Source: ANME-2 cluster archaeon
Lineage (GTDB): Archaea > Halobacteriota > Methanosarcinia > Methanosarcinales > Methanocomedenaceae
Direction of reading: 5' to 3'
Length of the DNA stretch: 57,687 nt
NCBI GenBank assembly: GCA_014237145.1
Contig: JAAXOC010000081.1
Location: 1-57,687 of the forward strand
The notes below the pieces were generated by a model that searched no databases, was not told the origin of the DNA, and saw only the letters and a list, made by a program, of their open reading frames with translations. Below are positions 51,938 to 57,687 of this stretch, in pieces. Each line of letters starts with the position of its first letter. The stretch's first letter is position 1. A program made the position numbers and the translations under genes.

Positions 51938-52515
51938 GAAATCCATATTGCCTTCGGTGAACACACACTTACCCACCCCACATCTTCTCGCGCTCACTCA
52001 AGTACACGACCTCTATCTTGCGGATGCAGTCGACTTCAGTCAGGGGTGGAAAGGCTGGGGCTTCATGAATCTATCACGACGTATGCGGAGGTCGGGTTGG
52101 CTGTGTGGCTGGTGTGTTTTTGTGGGGTGGGCTGGACAGCAATTCAATGTGAACCGTAGATGGACGCAGATACACGCTGATTGACGGCTGCCGTTAAGTG
52201 TTTCACCGCAAAGAGCGCAAAGTTCGCAAAGACGTTGTAACCTTAACTTTGCGTTCTTTGCGGTGCAGTATTTCATAAATTATATATTTCAACAGCCATG
52301 CCCACCGCCGGCAGCACCCACAAACACCCGTGGCCGCCGCACACATTCGGTCCGCAGCACCAGGGCCGGGCAGTTGTTCAAGTGCTTCAAAGGAGGGGCA
52401 TGGGGCAGACTCTTGTTAAAGAATACATAAACATATTAAGCAAGGTGGGAGATTCGTGAGTGATGAAAATTACGACAATAGAAGGAAACTATCGGTCATT
52501 TGGGAGTTTAGTAAT
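51938..52515. repeat. Gene-free stretch with dispersed repeats downstream of the array
   Basis: A short minus-strand coding-like piece (EVDCIRKIEVVYLSEREKMW at about 51970-52050) precedes the right copy of the 80-bp direct repeat (52061-52140). The second copy of the hairpin repeat follows (52131-52375; stem arms 52204-52224 and 52245-52265 with one mismatch in 21). No intact gene. Confidence 0.65.
52061..52140. repeat. 80-bp direct repeat, right copy
   Basis: Matches 48243-48322 in the same orientation. Here it runs straight into the hairpin repeat family (gcaattcaatgtgaac), whereas the left copy does not. Confidence 0.85.
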
Positions 52516-53151
52516 TCATTTTAGTTCCACATTTATCCAACCATTTGGATGCGTCCTAATTCGAGAATTTTTTTTCCCTTCAATATTATTGCACTCGACT
52601 AAAGCCATTTTCAAATTTCCGTTAATTTTACAAGCTTCAAAGTAGGCCCATAATATGTCTAAATTTTTCTTATGATGCTTAATTTTGCGTTCTAGTAACG
52701 GTTTAGTGGCCCTACTTTCAATTATACTCCAAATAAAATATATCATGTAACCATTCATCACCTGGTTTTTTGGATTAGTAATTTTCTCATAATCGTTTCT
52801 GGTATGTTTGCTAAAAAAATCTGTGTCAATTTTTTTTTCCCCATTGTCAACATCAAGTTTGAATTCAAAAGCAAACGATATCGATTCTTCAAGTTCATCG
52901 ATAAGCGCAATATCAAATTTGCCATTATATTTAGATGTTCTGTCAACTTTGGGAATTCCATCCTTTTTAGTATAGAATTCCCTTGTGGGATATTCCCACC
53001 TAATGTTAAATTGTGTTTTATTACAAAGAAAATCATGAAATTTGTAATGTAGTAATTTTTCGTTGTTAAAATACAACGGATTTTCAATGAATTTATTGAT
53101 CAGGGCTACAATTGTATTTTCAACAACATATTCAGTATACTCCAAATTCAA
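52516..53151 (-). CDS. PD-(D/E)XK-like protein downstream of the NERD-STAND gene
   Basis: 211 residues, A+T-rich. A nuclease-type core is visible: NGKFDIALIDELEESISFAF continuing to E96-F-K98, i.e. D80, E96, K98. The rest is unrecognised; a tail NGNLKMALVECNN adds a strand. It starts four bases after the stop of the 1017-residue gene, so it is in one operon with it and probably its effector or partner. Confidence 0.6.
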   Translation of the reverse strand: MNLEYTEYVVENTIVALINKFIENPLYFNNEKLLHYKFHDFLCNKTQFNIRWEYPTREFYTKKDGIPKVDRTSKYNGKFDIALIDELEESISFAFEFKLDVDNGEKKIDTDFFSKHTRNDYEKITNPKNQVMNGYMIYFIWSIIESRATKPLLERKIKHHKKNLDILWAYFEACKINGNLKMALVECNNIEGKKNSRIRTHPNGWINVELK

Positions 53152-53155
53152 TCAC

Positions 53156-56100
53156 CTATTTGTATACCCCACAATCAATAAGTTTATCAATATAATCCAA
53201 ACTTTCTTTAGCTTTATTTTTAATCTCCAACGAATTATGAATTGAAAGCTCTTCAAGGATTTTGATTTGTGAGTCCTTAATTTTAAGGGGGTATTTTTTA
53301 GTTTGCACATCATGAAAATGAAATAAACAAGTTTCTAAAAACAATTGAATAATTTCCTTTTTCTCATATACAATATCACTAATTTTTTCAATTAATTCTT
53401 TATTCTCACTCCATGAATAAAACATAAAACCTGTACTATAGAGATATGCTTTTGATTCTTCTGGTGGGAATGAATCTAAAAAAATAATCAAGTTTTTTTC
53501 AATAGCATCTTTTAAATTTGAAAATGAAGATTCAGTCCATTTAGGTACTTTTAAATTCATTCTATCAAAATCTAAAATTGAACTTTCTAAGTACCCAATC
53601 AAATCAAACCCATAATAAAACCCTACTAATTCTTTGTAAGGATAGTATGATTTTTCATTTGTGAGCCATTTGCAATATAGATCCAAAACCTTGTTATCGA
53701 CAATTTTGTATTTAGGATCATAATTTACTTCTGAAAAAGTAGCAGCAAACCATGAGTCAAAAGCTTTTCCAACTTGAAAATTAATGATTTTATCATTCAA
53801 ATTAAACATAAAATCATATTTCATTTTAATTTCGGGTGGGAGGAAACTATAATTAATTAAGAAACATACCCCAGTTTCAATTAACTCGCTGTCATCTGCA
53901 ACTTCAATTTGTTGCATAAGTATTTTTTTAAGATATGTGGATAATTTTTCATAATTATATATTAGACATTTAATCAGTGGAATATTAATTTCAATTCCAC
54001 ATAATAATTTTCTATTAATTTTGTTAAGATATTCATATTTTTTTATTATACATTTAGCAACGAGAAATTGTACCTCGTCGTCAGAAATAGAAAGTTCTTT
54101 TAATTTGTCTTGAAATCTTTGAACGGTTTCAGCATTAAGACTGTATGCAAAACAGTAAGCAATTACCTTGCATGAATTAGGATTTTTAAATAATCTGTTT
54201 ACATATTCTTTCATATAAATATCTAATTTATCGTACATATAGAATAATTTTGAAACAAAACTAACACTTGAATTATCCGCTACCCAGGAACTATAATCAA
54301 AATCTACTTCCAATTTAGGACTATAAATATCTATTTCAGGTATATCAAATGATAAACTAAGCAAAATTTCAATCACCAAATCTTTGGTACATTGATTAAA
54401 AAAATCATAATGTTTTAAAATCAAACCAAATAAATTATACCTAAGATGATTATATTTATTGCTGCCAGTAATGCTATCAAATTCCCAGTTTTTAATACTT
54501 GAAATTCGAGTTGATTGAAATAACTTTTCTACAATTTTTTCAAGAACACTCCGTTCGTCTCCATCCGCCTCAATTAATTTTCCAATGGCTTCAATATATA
54601 TAGGATGAATGAATTCTAATTTTTCTTTCTCTTCAGTAAATTCAAAAGTATCATCATTATTTAGTTTAATGTAAAAACCCTTTTCAATTTTGATTCTAAT
54701 AAACCGATGTCTAAATTTGTCCACACACTTTTCGAAATAATGTAGGTTGCTTGCCCCTAAAGGTAAACAATGTGAATAAATCTCTTCCAAGTCATCAACT
54801 TCAAAATCTTGATTAATGTATAATATGTGCAAAAACAATTTCTCATATTCATCTAAATACTTGATTTCTTCTTTGATAAAAATCACTTGTCTTTTAGCCT
54901 TAACAATTGATTTGTTTATACTATCTTCTTGAAATTCATCATATTTTGCATTTTCAAGAAAGTGCCAAATCTCACCAGGCAATACAAGTTCGTTTATAAT
55001 CTTTTCAGTATTATCAATAACAATAAACTTTTTATCTTCGTTTAATTGGATATATTCTAAGTTTTCACTTAAAATTCCCTTTAGTAACCCTCTATCATAA
55101 TTTGAAAAATTCAATTTCACAATGCATTCATTGAACTCATCTTTCAGTCCTTCATAGCTTAATTCATTGTTTGATCTTTGGAATTTATCAAATATATCAG
55201 TCCGAGAAGAAAATATAAATTTTGAATTAACATCTGGATATTTTAGAATTTTAATTATCAAAGGAACCCATTTATTCACAAGAGCAGGTTCATATTCAAT
55301 AGCTCCAAAAACATCATCAATTATGAAAACATTTCTATCGTTTATTAATTTAAAGAATAACTTGCTTTTTTTATCATCTCTTGAATTGAAAAGTTCTATT
55401 AAAGATTTCTTATCATCTTGAATTTTATATCCGTCATTTTTTAATTTATTTGCAACATTTATGATGCTAGTTGATTTTCCAACTCTTGGTTCACCCACAA
55501 TAGTAATAATATTTGATTCAGAAATTTTTCTTAAAATTTCATCCCAGTTATTAGGTTGAATGAAAACACTTAATTCTTTTTCATAATTTGATTCAAATGC
55601 ACTTTTAACTGGAGATTTTTTTCCGATTTGATACTCTTTTAAATTCAATCCCTTGACAATAGCATCCATATCTTTCATTCTTAACTTATAACGGGCATTA
55701 ATCCGTTTCATTTTATCAATAAGATAGTCAGCGGTAACAACATCAAACCATGTACGTGCACGCTCACCAATTTGTGTGATGTTGTAATTGCTCCCCTTTT
55801 CAAAATAGCCCCAACATTTAATTCGACCAAGCTTTTCTTCTTCAATATGCTCAAAATTTACTATTCGAATTTGATTTAATTTTTCCAATAAATCGAATTT
55901 TTGCTCTTTTAATTGTCCAAATAAATTCTTAGGTAATGATATTTCCTCCTCGTTTTTTATAACTACCCAGTTCCCATTTTCATTTCCAATTACCTTTCCT
56001 TTGTATGATTTTAAATCAATAATAGCTATTCCCTTTTCAGTTAAAATTAAAACATCAATTTGAACTTTTGCTAGACGAAAATTTGAAAGAATGTATATAT

Positions 56101-56209
56101 TTTCATCTGTGTTAGCATATTTTTCATAAATGACATCATATAGTTCTTTAAATTGATTCCATTCATGCTCATTTTCGAATTCCTCAATGCAAAAGACCTT
56201 CACTACCAT
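53156..56209 (-). CDS. NERD-domain STAND NTPase, probable defence protein
   Basis: 1017 residues, A+T-rich. The N-terminal NERD-like nuclease domain is at about 20-120: D52 in AKVQIDVLILTEKGIAIIDL, with D65-x-K67 in place of the usual E-x-K. The NTPase has Walker A GEPRVGKST (236-244) and Walker B VFIIDDVFGA (291-300), sensor FIFSSRTD and a winged-helix region (about 430-560). The long C-terminal half is helical, probably repeat-type sensing. Such nuclease-STAND proteins detect phage components and then cut nucleic acids. The exact family is not recognised. Paired with the following PD-(D/E)XK-like gene. Confidence 0.7.
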   Translation of the reverse strand: MVVKVFCIEEFENEHEWNQFKELYDVIYEKYANTDENIYILSNFRLAKVQIDVLILTEKGIAIIDLKSYKGKVIGNENGNWVVIKNEEEISLPKNLFGQLKEQKFDLLEKLNQIRIVNFEHIEEEKLGRIKCWGYFEKGSNYNITQIGERARTWFDVVTADYLIDKMKRINARYKLRMKDMDAIVKGLNLKEYQIGKKSPVKSAFESNYEKELSVFIQPNNWDEILRKISESNIITIVGEPRVGKSTSIINVANKLKNDGYKIQDDKKSLIELFNSRDDKKSKLFFKLINDRNVFIIDDVFGAIEYEPALVNKWVPLIIKILKYPDVNSKFIFSSRTDIFDKFQRSNNELSYEGLKDEFNECIVKLNFSNYDRGLLKGILSENLEYIQLNEDKKFIVIDNTEKIINELVLPGEIWHFLENAKYDEFQEDSINKSIVKAKRQVIFIKEEIKYLDEYEKLFLHILYINQDFEVDDLEEIYSHCLPLGASNLHYFEKCVDKFRHRFIRIKIEKGFYIKLNNDDTFEFTEEKEKLEFIHPIYIEAIGKLIEADGDERSVLEKIVEKLFQSTRISSIKNWEFDSITGSNKYNHLRYNLFGLILKHYDFFNQCTKDLVIEILLSLSFDIPEIDIYSPKLEVDFDYSSWVADNSSVSFVSKLFYMYDKLDIYMKEYVNRLFKNPNSCKVIAYCFAYSLNAETVQRFQDKLKELSISDDEVQFLVAKCIIKKYEYLNKINRKLLCGIEINIPLIKCLIYNYEKLSTYLKKILMQQIEVADDSELIETGVCFLINYSFLPPEIKMKYDFMFNLNDKIINFQVGKAFDSWFAATFSEVNYDPKYKIVDNKVLDLYCKWLTNEKSYYPYKELVGFYYGFDLIGYLESSILDFDRMNLKVPKWTESSFSNLKDAIEKNLIIFLDSFPPEESKAYLYSTGFMFYSWSENKELIEKISDIVYEKKEIIQLFLETCLFHFHDVQTKKYPLKIKDSQIKILEELSIHNSLEIKNKAKESLDYIDKLIDCGVYK

Positions 56210-56314
56210 ATCGTTTAATTACATAATTCTTAAATTATTTAATACTAGTGTTTATACTTTCGTTGTTTTTGAAATAGTGTAATTTGTGTTTCTATTTCTC
56301 AAGATTGCATTTAT

Positions 56315-57049
56315 CTACCCCCTGAACCACCGCCCAAACCACTCCCTTCCCTCATCATAATACTCCACAACAACCCCATCAAGATACTCTGTACCCACAC
56401 CCTTTACAACCCCCTTGACCTCCTCCAGCGAAACCCTGGTCTGCCTGTCATACAAAAATATAATCCTCGGCAGCACACCCCCACTCTGCGCCCCATCCTC
56501 TATCATCCGCTTTGAGGACTCATTGAACCTCTCAACCTTATTGGCAATAGAGGCAGCAGATGTCTCACTCTCAAACTCGATCACATTCGTAATAGAATGC
56601 CCGAACTTCATTGACCTGTCGGGCTTGCAGTAGATCAAATCAGGCATTAACAACCGGTTTTTCTGGGTACACGGCCACGGAAGACTACTTGTATTTACCA
56701 CCTTTATCCAGTCCACAGCATCAGAATTCTCACCCACATATTCCCTGATCTGCGGCAGCACGTCTTCATGAGATAACTGTTTTGTCGGATTATTATTACT
56801 CCCGCCCTTTCCGTTAAAGGTTATCTGCGCCCTGTACTTCAGGCACCCTCGCTTAAAATCATGCGGACACCTGTGAAAAGTACACCAGAAATACTTCGGC
56901 CTGTCAGAATTGGTCTCATCAAGGTCAATATATTCCTTATGCTCATACCATATCTTAGTCCCAGGCCTGTGCCACTGTACCTTTGAATCCGTACTGCACA
57001 ACCCGCAGGCATAGTACATTTTTTCATTCAATTCCATTGTTACCATCAT
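56315..57049 (-). CDS. Hypothetical protein with zinc-like cysteines and a nuclease-like core
   Basis: About 244 residues. The N-terminal part carries a Cys/His set (YACGLCSTDSKVQWH, then YFWCTFHRCPHDFKRGC) that could hold one or two metal ions. The middle LLMPDLIYCKPDRS followed by TNVIEFESETSAASIANKVE resembles a PD-(D/E)XK core with E-x-E. No family could be named. Three ATG codons are close together at the start. Follows the 117-residue gene by about 35 bases on the same strand, so they may be co-transcribed. Confidence 0.55.
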   Translation of the reverse strand: MMVTMELNEKMYYACGLCSTDSKVQWHRPGTKIWYEHKEYIDLDETNSDRPKYFWCTFHRCPHDFKRGCLKYRAQITFNGKGGSNNNPTKQLSHEDVLPQIREYVGENSDAVDWIKVVNTSSLPWPCTQKNRLLMPDLIYCKPDRSMKFGHSITNVIEFESETSAASIANKVERFNESSKRMIEDGAQSGGVLPRIIFLYDRQTRVSLEEVKGVVKGVGTEYLDGVVVEYYDEGREWFGRWFRG

Positions 57050-57083
57050 TTACCACCCTGATTTTTTCATTTTCACTCAATAT

Positions 57084-57374
57084 TCAATCTGCAAGCCAGT
57101 CTTCGGTCTTCTTTTTATCCACTTCAGTAGGGCTTAGGAACACCACATTCCCGTCTTTCGTCTTTCGTGCATACCGTATGGCATTCTCCCTGTTGTGAAA
57201 ACGGGTAGGCGTAGACGCACACGATACCGGCATCTCAACATCCTCGTCATTCTCCAGGGCCTCAAGGTAGCCGGGTTTATATTTCGGTATGCGGTAGCCG
57301 AATTTCTTAACCTTTTTGCATTCCACTATACTGCCGTCTTGCAGTTCAACTGGTACAAGCTCTTTCTCTGGCAT
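57084..57374 (-). CDS. Small hypothetical protein
   Basis: 96 residues from the ATG at 57374 (MPEKELVPVELQDGSIVECK), with GGAGGGATACG before it. The frame reaches 57437 but the extra part lies over a repeated ggtaccatgg element. Beta-rich start, then KVKKFGYRIPKYKPGYLEAL and a C-terminal basic helix (NRENAIRYARKTKD). Not recognised. Confidence 0.55.
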   Translation of the reverse strand: MPEKELVPVELQDGSIVECKKVKKFGYRIPKYKPGYLEALENDEDVEMPVSCASTPTRFHNRENAIRYARKTKDGNVVFLSPTEVDKKKTEDWLAD

Positions 57375-57513
57375 CGTATCCCTCCAATTTATTGTGCCAC
57401 GGTACCATGGCGCCATAGTGCCACAGTACCATGGCAAAAGATATATACTTTACTGTACTAATATGTGAATGATGGGTGGCGTAGAATAAAAAAATCAACG
57501 AAAAGGTGGGTAA

Positions 57514-57687
57514 ATGGCCTCAATAGAAAATTACACGTTAGAGGATCTGGTAGCCGATATTATATACTGGACCTATTTGATCATTAAAAAAACACTCGAA
57601 TTTATCATTGATGCGATTATTTCAATAATTGCCATTATCATCGGCGTTATCATCGGATTGATCCTTGGTTGGATCTTGTTTGATGAT
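57514..57687 (+). CDS. Small membrane protein, cut by the window end
   Basis: ATG at 57514 (MASIENYTLEDLVADIIYWT), with aaaaggtggg as a ribosome-binding site. A very hydrophobic helix (IIAIIIGVIIGLILGWILF) follows, and the frame is still open at the last base. At least 58 residues. A short single-helix membrane protein or the start of a longer one. Confidence 0.5.
   Translation, partial: MASIENYTLEDLVADIIYWTYLIIKKTLEFIIDAIISIIAIIIGVIIGLILGWILFDD

Overview
The window looks like a chromosomal segment of a methanogen-lineage euryarchaeon, most likely in the Methanosarcinales/ANME-2 neighbourhood. The reasons are a methanogen-type (type-2) seryl-tRNA synthetase, archaeal RF1, archaeal S15 next to a RecJ-like DHH nuclease and the KEOPS subunit Pcc1, an F420-hydrogenase beta-type protein, Methanosarcina-style S-layer (DUF1608-like) domains with a PGF-CTERM sorting tail, and several DUF2178 membrane proteins. 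The exact taxon cannot be fixed from sequence reading alone. TAG, TGA and TAA are all used as ordinary stops. No rRNA, tRNA, CRISPR array or recombinase gene was seen.

Layout. 1-9.8 kb is an accessory island downstream of serS. It holds a methyltransferase, an AbiEi-like regulator, a membrane protein, an IS1634-type remnant, a HicBA module, an IS1-family insertion, a broken DUF4143 ATPase, an EVE/PUA-like protein and a PD-(D/E)XK nuclease. Three extra, decayed copies of the serS 3' end, all in the orientation of the real gene, divide this island into modules. 9.8-13.5 kb is the core operon rps15-recJ-like-pcc1-serS. 13.7-18.8 kb is mixed accessory DNA: a DUF234 ATPase, a pRiA4b-like protein, an RHH/PIN toxin-antitoxin pair and gene relics. 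18.7-21.6 kb is a four-gene cluster of secreted, pilin-like proteins. 21.7-24.2 kb holds class I fructose-1,6-bisphosphatase (behind a 27-bp tandem repeat), an unknown partner gene and a CDIN1-like nuclease. 24.5-30.6 kb is a 2009-residue surface protein. 30.7-36.8 kb is housekeeping (aRF1, YHS-FrhB fusion, U32 peptidase-family protein, deoxyribosyltransferase-like). 36.8-37.6 kb is an unusual noncoding array of about four ~200-bp tandem repeats.

37.6-46.0 kb is a membrane/transport block: two Yip1 paralogues, a MacB-type ABC set with a secreted COG1361-like protein, a NatAB-type ABC exporter, and an XRE regulator with four DUF2178-type membrane proteins. 46-52.5 kb is repeat-rich. Within it, 48.4-51.9 kb has the structure of an integron gene-cassette array without an integrase. 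Three cassettes (CPBP protease; methyltransferase plus TrmO; PhzF) all face one way, and each ends in an 83-88 bp attC-like imperfect palindrome bounded by AAC/GTT cores. 80-bp direct repeats flank the block. 52.5-57.4 kb carries a probable defence operon (NERD-STAND NTPase plus a PD-(D/E)XK-like protein) and two more unknown genes.

The most interesting signals are the cassette array in an archaeal context, the serS-3'-end-delimited accessory modules, the NERD-STAND operon, the ~200-bp tandem repeats, and the surface protein whose beta-helix is split by five S-layer-like repeats.
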